Source of the DNA: Gordonia rubripertincta
GTDB lineage: Bacteria > Actinomycetota > Actinomycetes > Mycobacteriales > Mycobacteriaceae
NCBI RefSeq assembly: GCF_038024875.1
Contig: NZ_CP136136.1
Location: 2,108,001-2,172,000, forward strand
DNA length: 64,000 bases
Reading direction: 5' to 3'
Shown piece after piece: positions 26,050 to 33,848 of the stretch. Within the stretch, counting starts at the first letter, position 1, and every line of letters starts with the position of its first letter. The notes below the pieces were generated by a model, which saw only the letters and a program-made list of their open reading frames with translations, did no database searches and had not been told where the DNA came from. The position numbers and the translations under genes are program-made.

Positions 26050-26616
26050 ATGACGACAGAACCGGGCATCGTCGACAGACTTCGCACCTACGTGTGGCCT
26101 GCCGCCCTCGTCGGTGGGCTCCTCCTGGTGCTGTTCGCGCAGGTGGAGTGGGGAAGCACCGACGAGGGCGTACAACCGTCCATCACCGGTCTCGGACGGG
26201 TGACCGTCCCGGGGGCGAGCGATGAGGACGTGGCCTTCTTCTTCGAGGACAACACCGACCGGCCCGGTCTGAGTGTGGTGATCCTCGGTGCGGTCATCGC
26301 GCTGGTCACCGCGTTGGCGTGGTGGCGCGAGCGTCTGCGTCCGGCGGCGATCGGGGTGATCGGCCTGGCCGCGGTGGTTGCGCTCGTGGTGGGGATCCGG
26401 ACGTTGAGCGATCCGGCCGCGCATCTGTTCTCCGACCGGGTCACCGAGGCCCTCGACCTCGAACTGCCGACGATGCAACCGGGTTACGGGCTGCTCGGCA
26501 CCGTGGTGGTGGCGGTGCTGCTGCTCGTCGTCGTGGGGTTCGCGGTGGTGACCTCGGTGTGGCCCGGACGGTCGGTGGACCCGGTGGAGGTCAGCCGAAA
26601 CGACGAATCGTCTTGA
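26050..26616 (+). CDS. Hypothetical membrane protein
   Basis: 188 residues, not recognised. Three to four hydrophobic helices: about 15-33 (WPAALVGGLLLVLFAQ), about 75-92 (VVILGAVIALVTALAWW), about 98-117 (AAIGVIGLAAVVALVVG) and about 148-170. The loop between helices one and two (about 34-72) is likely outside and acidic. The topology resembles the small tryptophan-associated transmembrane family of actinobacteria, but I do not assign it. The 3' end overlaps the convergent NlpC/P60 gene by 26 bases, which is unusual and could couple their transcript levels. Confidence 0.6.
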   Translation: MTTEPGIVDRLRTYVWPAALVGGLLLVLFAQVEWGSTDEGVQPSITGLGRVTVPGASDEDVAFFFEDNTDRPGLSVVILGAVIALVTALAWWRERLRPAAIGVIGLAAVVALVVGIRTLSDPAAHLFSDRVTEALDLELPTMQPGYGLLGTVVVAVLLLVVVGFAVVTSVWPGRSVDPVEVSRNDESS

Positions 26617-27127
26617 TTGGCCCCATGTCCTTGACCTTGGTGAAGCCGATGGGCTTGCCCGTGGTGTAGGCGTTGAACAGCCGGCCGCCGCCGGCGTAGA
26701 TGCCGACGTGTCCGGCGTCACGGCCGAAGATGATGATGTCGCCGGGGGCGAGAGCGCTGAACGGGATCGCGTTGCCGACCCTCGCCTGCTGCTGGCTGGT
26801 CCGGGGCAGTTTCACGCCCGCGGTGTGGAATGCCCACTGGACGAGACCGGAGCAGTCCCACGAGTGCGGGCCGGTGCCACCCCATCGGTATGGCTTACCG
26901 ATCTGGGTCATCGACGCGCCGAGCGCCGCCAGGCCGGTGGGAGTGGGGATGGGCAGGTAGATCGGTACCGAACCGGTGGAATCACTGGAGCCCGAACTCG
27001 AGCCGGCCGCGGCGGCGCGTCCGGCATCGGCGAACGGTGAACCCACGAACGGCGCCGCGACGGACAACGCGGCGGAGAGGGCGACAGCACAGGTGACCCG
27101 CACACAGCGGGTTCGCAAAACGGACAT
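26591..27127 (-). CDS. Secreted NlpC/P60-family peptidoglycan hydrolase
   Basis: 178 residues. The N terminus is a signal peptide (about 1-40: basic start, hydrophobic stretch, Ala-rich cleavage region), then a Ser/Gly/Asp linker. The NlpC/P60 domain (about 68-178) has IGKPYRWGGTGPHSWDCSGLV with the catalytic Cys in DCSGL, and GHVGIYAGGGRLFNA with the catalytic His. It cleaves peptide stems of peptidoglycan, probably the D-Glu to meso-DAP bond as in the RipA/RipB group; there is no coiled-coil regulatory domain, so it is RipB-like in size. Its 3' end overlaps a convergent membrane-protein gene. Confidence 0.85.
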   Translation of the reverse strand: MSVLRTRCVRVTCAVALSAALSVAAPFVGSPFADAGRAAAAGSSSGSSDSTGSVPIYLPIPTPTGLAALGASMTQIGKPYRWGGTGPHSWDCSGLVQWAFHTAGVKLPRTSQQQARVGNAIPFSALAPGDIIIFGRDAGHVGIYAGGGRLFNAYTTGKPIGFTKVKDMGPIKTIRRFG

Positions 27128-27255
27128 GACGATCAGATTGGCGGACCGGATACCCGCGTGTCGCCATTAGTTCTCGACGTGTGACGAAGGTGTGACCGTT
27201 GTGATGCGTGAGGCTAATGACAATTGATGTTGCCCATGGTGCTCAAATTCGACGC

Positions 27256-27651
27256 TCACCAGTAACCGTCGGGATCGGTCGCCGGTGATTCCGGCGGAAT
27301 GATTCCCTCGGCGACACCGTGGTCGATACTCGCCGACAACCGGACACACGTCGGCATCATCGCGCCGGGGAGCAACGGTCCGTTGCCGTCGTCGCCGCCG
27401 GCGCGCATCTGCTCGAGGCCGTGGCATCGGCTCCGGGCGTCGGCGTTCCACTGCACGCTCGTGTGGTGCGTGCTGGTCTTCTTCACGAGCACGCACGCAT
27501 GACAGGCGCGGCATTCGATCTCCCGCATGCCGCCTTGCAGGTAGTGCTCGCGGTCGCGCCGGGTTGCCTCGTGGACCCGGGCCGCCCGGTCGGGATCGTC
27601 GCCGAAATCGGGCGCCTTGGCCCAATGTGCTCGTGACGCGGCCCGGGTCAT
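27256..27651 (-). CDS. Small Cys-rich protein downstream of kshA (Rv3527-like position)
   Basis: 131 residues, function unknown. It has C47-x2-C50, VLVKK, HHTSVQW near 62-68, DARSRC ending at Cys76, and C102 followed by RLSASIDHGVAE. The same ordered pattern occurs in the 91-residue protein at 6970-7245. The N-terminal 40 residues, absent from the paralogue, are charged (RAARVHEATRRDREHY). It starts two bases after the kshA stop, so it should share the KstR-controlled kshA promoter. In M. tuberculosis a conserved hypothetical gene (Rv3527) holds the same place behind kshA. Conserved Cys and His suggest a metal site; a role as an accessory or redox partner of KshA is a guess. Confidence 0.72.
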   Translation of the reverse strand: MTRAASRAHWAKAPDFGDDPDRAARVHEATRRDREHYLQGGMREIECRACHACVLVKKTSTHHTSVQWNADARSRCHGLEQMRAGGDDGNGPLLPGAMMPTCVRLSASIDHGVAEGIIPPESPATDPDGYW

Positions 27652-27653
27652 CG

Positions 27654-28886
27654 TCAGACCTGCGCCTTCTCCGAGGAGTCCGTCGCGCCGTCCGGCGACT
27701 GCTCGGCCGCAGCCTTCTCGGCTTCCTGGCGCCGGAGGTTCTCCTCGATCTCGGCATTCCAGCTCTCGACTGCCTTCGAGGTGTCGATCTCGTACTCGAA
27801 CCGGCCCGTCATCTCCTCGGTGACATCGGCTTTGTCGACGTAGAACTGCTCGTACCAGCGTCGGAGCTGATACACCGGGCCGTCCTCCTCGACGAGGAGC
27901 GGATTGTCGATCCGGGTCTTGTTCTTCCAGATCTCGACGTCCTGCAGGAATCCGACCTCGACGCCGGCGCTGATCTTGGTCGCCATCTTCGATGCCTGCT
28001 CGGCGGTGAGGCCCTCGGGTACCTTCGCCATGACGCCATACATCAGGACGAACGAATTCTCGTCGATCGGGTAATGGCAATTGGTCAGGATGGTCTCGAC
28101 CGCGAAACCGCCGTAGTACTGGACCATCGGGTTCAGCATGTAGGACGGACCGTAATAGGCGGCGATCGATTCGAGTCGGCTGTCGCCGTAATTGGTGCCC
28201 AGCGTGACGTCGGGGCGCCCGTGCGAATTCATGTACTGGGCGGCGATCTCGCCCTCGAAGACATTCTTGAAGTAGTCCGGCAGGGCGAAGTGCACGTAGA
28301 AGAAATGCGCCATGTCGACGACATTGTCGATGATCTCGCGGCAGTTCGAGCCCTCGATCACGATCCGGTTCCAGGTCCAGTCGGTCCACTCCTCGGACCC
28401 GACCTCGGCGAGCTCCGGGATGATGACCTCGTCCGGCGGCGGGTTGCCCTCGGGGTCGTTGTAGACGAAGACCTGGCCGTTGCGGACCATGGACGGCCAC
28501 GAGCGGGTCTTGGCGAGCTTGGGGTTGCGCTTGGCGTACGGGACGCCGGCACAGCGGCCGTTGCCCTTCCACAGCCAGCCGTGGAACGGGCAGGCGACGT
28601 TGTCGCCGGACAGCTTGCCCTGGGACAGGTCGCCGCCCATGTGCCGGCAGTAGGCGTCGAGGATGTTCAGCTCGCCCTTGGTGTCGACCCAGACGACAAG
28701 CTTGGTGCCGAAGACCTGCACGGAGTGCGGCGTGCCGTCGTCGAACTCGCTGAACAGACCCAGGCAATGCCACCCGCGGGCGAACCGGGTGGGCGGTGCG
28801 CCGGTGTCGATCTCCCGGATACCCACCTCGGCGTCGTCGGACGAACCGGGGGTGTTCGGGGTCATCGTGTCGGGTGCTGGTGACAT
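27654..28886 (-). CDS. kshA: 3-ketosteroid 9-alpha-hydroxylase oxygenase subunit (Rieske)
   Basis: 410 residues. The Rieske [2Fe-2S] ligands are seen as C80-x-H82 and C99-x2-H102 (YCRHMGGDL; CPFHGW). The mononuclear iron site has DMAHFFYVHF near residues 191-200, giving the His pair. KshA hydroxylates C9 of androstenedione-type steroids; with KstD action this opens ring B. The reductase KshB is not in the window. AGGAGAGGG precedes the start, and a perfect KstR box lies 50 bases upstream (28937-28950). The small Cys-rich gene follows after two bases. The oxygenase and hsaA are divergent, which places ring opening and ring-A hydroxylation under one control region. Confidence 0.92.
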   Translation of the reverse strand: MSPAPDTMTPNTPGSSDDAEVGIREIDTGAPPTRFARGWHCLGLFSEFDDGTPHSVQVFGTKLVVWVDTKGELNILDAYCRHMGGDLSQGKLSGDNVACPFHGWLWKGNGRCAGVPYAKRNPKLAKTRSWPSMVRNGQVFVYNDPEGNPPPDEVIIPELAEVGSEEWTDWTWNRIVIEGSNCREIIDNVVDMAHFFYVHFALPDYFKNVFEGEIAAQYMNSHGRPDVTLGTNYGDSRLESIAAYYGPSYMLNPMVQYYGGFAVETILTNCHYPIDENSFVLMYGVMAKVPEGLTAEQASKMATKISAGVEVGFLQDVEIWKNKTRIDNPLLVEEDGPVYQLRRWYEQFYVDKADVTEEMTGRFEYEIDTSKAVESWNAEIEENLRRQEAEKAAAEQSPDGATDSSEKAQV

Positions 28887-28936
28887 GTGCCCTCTCCTGT
28901 CTGTGGCTGGTGTCGCGTCGAACCTTGCACCAATAC

Positions 28937-28950
28937 TAGAACACGTTTCA
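28937..28950. promoter_or_regulatory. KstR operator, kshA side
   Basis: TAGAACACGTTTCA matches TnnAACnnGTTnnA at all fixed positions. It lies 50 bases upstream of the kshA start, in the 224-base divergent gap with hsaA. Confidence 0.88.
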
Positions 28951-29028
28951 AATCCTTTGGGTCGATCGCCGCCCAGATCGCGGATCAGTGCTGTACATGG
29001 GCATAAAGTCCCGGTGCTCGACAGAAAT

Positions 29029-29042
29029 GAGAACGTGTTCTA
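29029..29042. promoter_or_regulatory. KstR operator, hsaA side
   Basis: GAGAACGTGTTCTA matches the KstR consensus except at the first position, and its inner GAACGTGTTC is a near-perfect palindrome. It lies 68 bases upstream of the hsaA start. With the box at 28937, each of the two divergent operons has its own site. Confidence 0.82.
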
Positions 29043-29110
29043 ATCTCGAACTCGATAAGTAAGCGGCCGGCGCTGTCCGGCCGAGGTAGAGACAGGTAGG
29101 AGCAGGCGAG

Positions 29111-30295
29111 ATGCCAGCACAACGGAGCGAAGCCGCCGAGCAGGTCCTGGAGAAGATCAACGCGCTGCTCCCGGAGATCGAGCAGCGGGCGCAGGCCACC
29201 GAGGACCTGCGTCGAATCCCGGAGGAGACCGTGTCCAGCCTCGAGACGGCCGGCTTCTTCAAGCTGATGCAGCCCGAGCAGTGGGGTGGATACCAGGTCG
29301 ATCCGGTGACGTTCTACGAGGCCGTGCGGCGCATCGCCTCGGCCTGCGGGTCGACGGGTTGGGTGTCGGGCATCATCGGCATCCACAACTGGCACCTCGC
29401 GCTCTTCGACCAGCAGGCGCAGGAGGATGTCTGGGGCAAGGATCCCAACGTCCGCATCTCGTCGTCGTATGCACCCATGGGCATGGGTGAGGTCGTCGAC
29501 GGCGGCTACAAGGTCAACGGTTCGTGGGCCTGGTCGTCGGGTTGTGACACCGCCGACTGGGTGTTCGTCGGTGGACCGGTCATCAAGAACGGCAAGCCGG
29601 TCGACTTCGTCAGCTTCCTGATCCCGCGCGAGGACTACACGATCAAGGACGTCTGGAACGTCGTCGGTCTGCGCGGCACCGGCTCCAACACCATCGAGGT
29701 CAAGGACGTCTTCGTCCCCCGTCACCGCATGCTGAGCATGCGCACCATGTCGATGGGGCAGAGCCCGGGTCTCGAGCAGAACACCGCACCGGTCTACAAG
29801 ATGCCCTGGGGCACAATCCATCCCAGCACCATCGCGACGCCTATCGTCGGCATGGCCTTCGGTGCCTACCATGCCCACGTCGAACACCAGGGCAAGCGCG
29901 TCCGCGCCGCCTACGCCGGCGAGAAGGCCAAGGACGATCCCTTCGCCAAGGTCCGTATCGCCGAGGCCGCCAGCGACATCGACGCCGCGTGGCGTCAGCT
30001 GTCGGGCAACCTGCAAGCCGAGTACGACCTGATCCTCGCCGGCGAAGAGGTTCCCATGGAACTGCGTCTCGCGGCCCGCCGCGACCAGGTGCGTGCCACC
30101 GGCCGGGCGATCTCCGCCATCGACCGCCTCTTCGAGAACTCGGGCGCCCATGCACTCGAGAACGGCACCCCGATCCAGCGGTTCTGGCGCGACGCCCACG
30201 CCGGACGCGTGCACGCCGCCAACGATCCGGAACGCGCCTACGTCGCATTCGGCAACGGCGAGTTCGGGATTCCCATCGGCGACACGATGGTATAG
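29111..30295 (+). CDS. hsaA: 3-HSA hydroxylase, oxygenase component
   Basis: 394 residues of the acyl-CoA-dehydrogenase-fold flavin monooxygenases, the known length of HsaA. It contains CGSTGWVSGIIGIHNWHLALF, SSSYAPMGMGEVVDGGYKVNG and GLRGTGSNTIEVKDVFVP, each cited by pattern only. With reduced flavin from HsaB it hydroxylates 3-hydroxy-9,10-secoandrosta-1,3,5(10)-triene-9,17-dione to the catechol. TAGGAGCAGG precedes the ATG. It begins an operon that continues with hsaC, hsaB and three further genes. The 86-base gap to hsaC contains two repeated hairpins. The KstR box at 29029 should control it. Confidence 0.93.
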   Translation: MPAQRSEAAEQVLEKINALLPEIEQRAQATEDLRRIPEETVSSLETAGFFKLMQPEQWGGYQVDPVTFYEAVRRIASACGSTGWVSGIIGIHNWHLALFDQQAQEDVWGKDPNVRISSSYAPMGMGEVVDGGYKVNGSWAWSSGCDTADWVFVGGPVIKNGKPVDFVSFLIPREDYTIKDVWNVVGLRGTGSNTIEVKDVFVPRHRMLSMRTMSMGQSPGLEQNTAPVYKMPWGTIHPSTIATPIVGMAFGAYHAHVEHQGKRVRAAYAGEKAKDDPFAKVRIAEAASDIDAAWRQLSGNLQAEYDLILAGEEVPMELRLAARRDQVRATGRAISAIDRLFENSGAHALENGTPIQRFWRDAHAGRVHAANDPERAYVAFGNGEFGIPIGDTMV

Positions 30296-30307
30296 GGACC
30301 CTTCGTG

Positions 30308-30369
30308 ACGCTCGCAGGCCGGCTCCTCAGGGAGCAGGACACGCTCGCAGGCTCGCTCCGCAGGGAGCA
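30308..30369 (+). repeat. Tandem 29-base repeat with hairpins between hsaA and hsaC
   Basis: Two copies at 30308-30336 and 30341-30369, identical at 26 of 29 positions and 33 bases apart. Each starts ACGCTCGCAGG and ends CAGGGAGCA, and each contains a five-base stem GCTCC/GGAGC with a four-base loop. They sit inside the operon just before the hsaC ribosome site (AAGGAG), so they could affect mRNA stability or the HsaA:HsaC ratio. Confidence 0.75.
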
Positions 30370-30381
30370 AAAGGAGTGAAG

Positions 30382-31293
30382 ATGACTGACTGTCCGATCC
30401 GTTCACTGGGATACATGAGGATCGAGGCGACCGACATCGAGGCGTGGCGCACCTACGGCCTCAAGGTCCTCGGCATGATCGAGGGCTCGGGACTCACCGA
30501 GGGCGCGCTCTATCTGCGGATGGACGACTTCCCCGCCCGCCTGGTCATCGTGCCCTCGGAGCACGACCGCCTGGCCTGCGCGGGGTGGGAGGTCGCGAAC
30601 GCCGCTGCGCTCCAGGAGGTCCGCGACCGCCTGGCCGGTGCACACGTCGTTTTCCGGGAGGGCAAGGACGAGGAGATCGCCGACCGCCGCGTCGCCGAGT
30701 TGATCGTGTTCGACGATCCCGCCGGCAACACCCTCGAGGTGTTCCACGGGGCCGCGCTAGAGCACCGTCGCATCGTCAGCCCGTACGGTCACCGCTTCGT
30801 CACCGAGGAACAGGGTCTCGGTCACGTCGTGCTCACCTGTGAGGACGACAAGGCCGCACTCGAGTTCTACCGGGACGTCCTGGGATTCAAGCTCCGTGAC
30901 TCGATGCGCCTGCCCCCGCAGGTCGTCGGACGCGAAGAGGGCGACGAGGTCCCGTGGCTGCGATTCCTTGGCTGCAACCCGCGACACCACTCATTGGCGT
31001 TCCTGCCGATCCCCAACAGCACCGGCATCGTCCACCTGATGGTGGAGGTCGAGAACTCCGACGACGTCGGACTGTGCCTGGATCGCGCCCTGCGCAAGAA
31101 GGTGCCGATGTCGGCAACCCTGGGCCGGCACGTCAACGACCTCATGCTCTCCTTCTACATGAAGACACCGGGCGGCTTCGACGTCGAGTTCGGTTGCGAG
31201 GGACGGACGGTCAAGGACGAGGAGTGGATCGCCCGGGAGAGCACCGCGGTCAGTCTGTGGGGGCATGACTTCAGCGTCGGGTTCAAGAACTGA
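30382..31293 (+). CDS. hsaC: 3,4-DHSA extradiol dioxygenase
   Basis: 303 residues of the type I extradiol (BphC-like) dioxygenases, near the 300 of M. tuberculosis HsaC. Two VOC domains (about 5-125 and 145-285); iron ligands are probably His148 (GLGHVVL), His203 (RHHSLAF) and Glu269 (GFDVEFG). It cleaves the catechol ring A of 3,4-DHSA by meta fission. The start at 30382 has AAGGAG eight bases upstream; a longer in-frame extension runs through the repeat region and is not used. The next gene starts one base after its stop. The following pathway step, HsaD, is not encoded next to it. Confidence 0.92.
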   Translation: MTDCPIRSLGYMRIEATDIEAWRTYGLKVLGMIEGSGLTEGALYLRMDDFPARLVIVPSEHDRLACAGWEVANAAALQEVRDRLAGAHVVFREGKDEEIADRRVAELIVFDDPAGNTLEVFHGAALEHRRIVSPYGHRFVTEEQGLGHVVLTCEDDKAALEFYRDVLGFKLRDSMRLPPQVVGREEGDEVPWLRFLGCNPRHHSLAFLPIPNSTGIVHLMVEVENSDDVGLCLDRALRKKVPMSATLGRHVNDLMLSFYMKTPGGFDVEFGCEGRTVKDEEWIARESTAVSLWGHDFSVGFKN

Positions 31294-31294
31294 C

Positions 31295-31867
31295 ATGGCC
31301 CAGACGCCTTACGGATCCGCGGAGTTCGACTCCCGGCAGTTCCGTACCGCGATGGGTCAGTTCTGCACCGGCGTCACGGTCATCACGACCGTCGACGAGG
31401 ACGGCAAACCCGTCGGCTTCGCGTGCCAGTCCTTCGCGGCGCTGTCCCTCGATCCGCCGTTGGTGCTGTTCTGCCCGATGAAAACTTCCCGGAGCTGGAA
31501 GGTCATCGAGAAGGCCGGCAAGTTCTGCGTCAACGTCCTGTCCAACCGTCAGCAGGACGTGAGCGCGGCCTTCGGGGCGCCGGGCGACGACAAGTTCGCC
31601 AACATCACCTGGGACCCGTCACCGGCGGGTCTGCCGGTCATCCGGCACGGGCTGACCTGGGTCGAGTGCGACGTCGAACGGGTCACCGACGGCGGCGATC
31701 ACCACATCGTCATCGGCCGGGCACTCACGCTCGGCGAAGTGCTGCAGGACAAGCCGTTGCTCTTCTACCGCGGCGGCTACCTGTCGACCGAACATCCGCG
31801 GGTGACGCCGGCACAGGCCGAACTCGAGAACTTCCTGACCTGGACGGGCGGAGACACCTGGCTATGA
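31295..31867 (+). CDS. hsaB: 3-HSA hydroxylase, flavin reductase component
   Basis: 190 residues, family of flavin reductases with an FMN-binding split barrel. It has MGQFCTGVTVITT, GFACQSFAALSLDPPLVLFC and KFCVNVLS, cited by pattern. It supplies reduced flavin to HsaA. The ATG at 31295 overlaps nothing but sits directly after the hsaC stop, and the end overlaps the next start (ATGA). In M. tuberculosis the order is hsaA-hsaD-hsaC-hsaB; here hsaD is missing between hsaA and hsaC. Confidence 0.92.
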   Translation: MAQTPYGSAEFDSRQFRTAMGQFCTGVTVITTVDEDGKPVGFACQSFAALSLDPPLVLFCPMKTSRSWKVIEKAGKFCVNVLSNRQQDVSAAFGAPGDDKFANITWDPSPAGLPVIRHGLTWVECDVERVTDGGDHHIVIGRALTLGEVLQDKPLLFYRGGYLSTEHPRVTPAQAELENFLTWTGGDTWL

Positions 31868-33060
31868 GCTCGCGCGAGATCGCTGTACCGCAGGACCTGA
31901 CCAAGCCCCTGACCGATGCGATCGCCGAGGCCGAGAAGCTGATCGCCTCGGCGGAGTTCGCCGAGACCGAACAGGATCTCGCCGAGGGGTACGACTATCT
32001 CGCGGGCAGCATCGCCGCGATCATCCAGCTGGTTCGCGGGCGGTCGTTGTCGCACCCGAACTTCGTGACCTCGACCGGGCCGTCGACCAAGATGGGTCTC
32101 GACAACCCGGACACGCTGTACTACCACGCCGACGTCGAACCGACCGGGACCTACGTGATCCGTGGACGCCGCGGCACCACAACCGATCTCAGCTTCCAGG
32201 TACTGCGCGGCGACTACACGCCGTCTGCGGTGCCCGGTGGCGAGGACGCCTTCGACGACCGTCGCCTGACCATCGCCGACGACGGCACGTTCGAGCTGGC
32301 CTTCGGGCCGGCGATCGCCGACCCGCCCGACAACTACTTCGCCCTCGGTGAGGGGGCGTCGATGCTCGCGGTCCGCGAGGTGTACTCCGACTGGACCGAG
32401 CGCAAGGGGTCGATCACCATCGAGCGCGTCGACACCGTCGGAACAGCGCCGGAGGAGGCCGATCTCGCGCGCGTCGCACGCAGGTACGCAACCGCGGGCA
32501 AGATGCTGACGGCACGCATCAACACCTGGTTCAACTTCCCCAAGTGGTTCTATCTCGACGAGCCGGTCAACACGTTCACCTCGCCCCGTCAGACGCCGGG
32601 TGGCCTGAGCACCCAGTTCTCTTCGGTGGGCCACTACCGCCTGGGTCCCGACGAGGCGATGGTCATCACGATCCCGAAATCCGATGCGCCCTACCAGGGA
32701 TTCCAGCTCGGGAGCATGTGGTACATCTCGCTCGACTACGTGAACCACCAGACCAGCCTCAATTCCGCTCAGGCGCAGGTCGACCCGGACGGCCTGATCC
32801 GGATGGTCGTGTCCCACCGTGATCCCGGCGTCGCCAACTGGATCGAGACGACCGGCCGGGCAAAGGGAATCCTGCAGTTCCGCTGGCAGCGCAGTGACTC
32901 GCCGATCGGCCCGGAGCTCGGTCCGACGGCGACGGTCGTCGGCATCGACGAGGTGGCCGCACACCTGCCGCACTTCGAACTCAACAAGATCGACGCCGCC
33001 GGTTGGTCCGACCGGATCGCGGCACGGCAGCGCGCATTCGCCGAGAGGATGCTGGGATGA
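31864..33060 (+). CDS. DUF1214-type protein of steroid clusters (Rv3531c-like)
   Basis: 398 residues, no known activity. The C-terminal half (about 230-395) resembles DUF1214, with FNFPKWFYLDEPVNTF and a late YISLDYVNHQTSLN; the N-terminal 50 residues form an acidic helical segment. It overlaps hsaB and the following SDR by four bases each, so it is translated in the same operon. A protein of this type (Rv3531c), an SDR (Rv3530c) and a sulfotransferase-like protein (Rv3529c) are adjacent and KstR-controlled in M. tuberculosis, the same three as here. The steroid-pathway role is unknown. Confidence 0.75.
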   Translation: MSSREIAVPQDLTKPLTDAIAEAEKLIASAEFAETEQDLAEGYDYLAGSIAAIIQLVRGRSLSHPNFVTSTGPSTKMGLDNPDTLYYHADVEPTGTYVIRGRRGTTTDLSFQVLRGDYTPSAVPGGEDAFDDRRLTIADDGTFELAFGPAIADPPDNYFALGEGASMLAVREVYSDWTERKGSITIERVDTVGTAPEEADLARVARRYATAGKMLTARINTWFNFPKWFYLDEPVNTFTSPRQTPGGLSTQFSSVGHYRLGPDEAMVITIPKSDAPYQGFQLGSMWYISLDYVNHQTSLNSAQAQVDPDGLIRMVVSHRDPGVANWIETTGRAKGILQFRWQRSDSPIGPELGPTATVVGIDEVAAHLPHFELNKIDAAGWSDRIAARQRAFAERMLG

Positions 33061-33848
33061 GTTCTGGATCGGGTCTCCTCGATGACAAGGTGGTCGTCGT
33101 ATCGGGCGTGGGTCCCGGGCTGGGTCGCTCGATCTGCCTACGTGCTGCTGCCGAGGGCGCACGCGTCGTCCTTGCCGCCCGCACCGAATCGCGCCTGAAA
33201 GAGGTTGCCGCGGAGATCGATGCGGCCGGCGGAACCAGTCTCGTCGTGCCGACCGACATCACCGACGACGCTGCCGTCGACAATCTGGTCGCCACCACGC
33301 TCGCGGAGTTCGGCCGCGCCGATGTCCTGGTCAACAACGCCTTCGCGCTGCCCTCGATGAAACCGCTGGGACGCACCGACTTCGGCCAGATCACCAGCAG
33401 TATCGAGGTCACCGTCGTCGGGACACTGCGTGTCATCAAGTCGTTCACCGATGCGCTGGCCGAGGCGGACGGGTCGATCGTGAACATCAACTCGATGGTC
33501 ATCCGGCACTCCGAACCGCGCTACGGCAGTTACAAGATCGCAAAGTCCGCGCTGCTCGCCATGTCGCAGACGCTGGCATCCGAGCTGGGGGATCGCGGTA
33601 TCCGGATCAATTCGGTGGCGCCGGGGTACATCTGGGACGACCAGCTGAAGTGGTACTTCGGCGAGGTCGCCAAGAAGTACGGGATCACCCCTGAGCAGGT
33701 GTACGAGCAGACCGCGTCGAAGTCCGATCTCAAGCGCCTGCCCGAACCGGACGAGATCGCCGACGCCGTGATGTTTCTCGCCTCGCCGATGGCGAGGGCG
33801 ATCACCGGGCACACCCTCGACGTGAATTGCGGTGAATACCATGACTAG
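33057..33848 (+). CDS. Short-chain dehydrogenase/reductase of the hsa operon (Rv3530c-like)
   Basis: 263 residues. The cofactor loop reads VSGVGPGLGRS (about 15-25), a variant of TGxxxGxG with Ser in place of Thr. VNNAFALPS replaces the usual NNAG, and the active-site motif is YGSYKIAKS with a Ser in NINSMV. The variant NNA-F means that the family Asn is kept but the Gly is not. It overlaps its neighbours by four and eight bases, so expression is tied to hsaA-hsaC-hsaB. The substrate is unknown; a hydroxysteroid or hydroxyacyl-CoA is likely from context. Confidence 0.85.
   Translation: MSSGSGLLDDKVVVVSGVGPGLGRSICLRAAAEGARVVLAARTESRLKEVAAEIDAAGGTSLVVPTDITDDAAVDNLVATTLAEFGRADVLVNNAFALPSMKPLGRTDFGQITSSIEVTVVGTLRVIKSFTDALAEADGSIVNINSMVIRHSEPRYGSYKIAKSALLAMSQTLASELGDRGIRINSVAPGYIWDDQLKWYFGEVAKKYGITPEQVYEQTASKSDLKRLPEPDEIADAVMFLASPMARAITGHTLDVNCGEYHD

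Noticed and set aside
25891..26721. N-terminal extension of the VOC protein frame
   Set aside because: It runs antisense through the membrane-protein gene, while GAAGGGA before the ATG at 25890 gives a proper start.
27256..28773. 505-residue minus-strand frame joining kshA region and the Cys-rich protein
   Set aside because: Its first part is a shifted reading of kshA; only the last 131 residues are real, starting at 27651.
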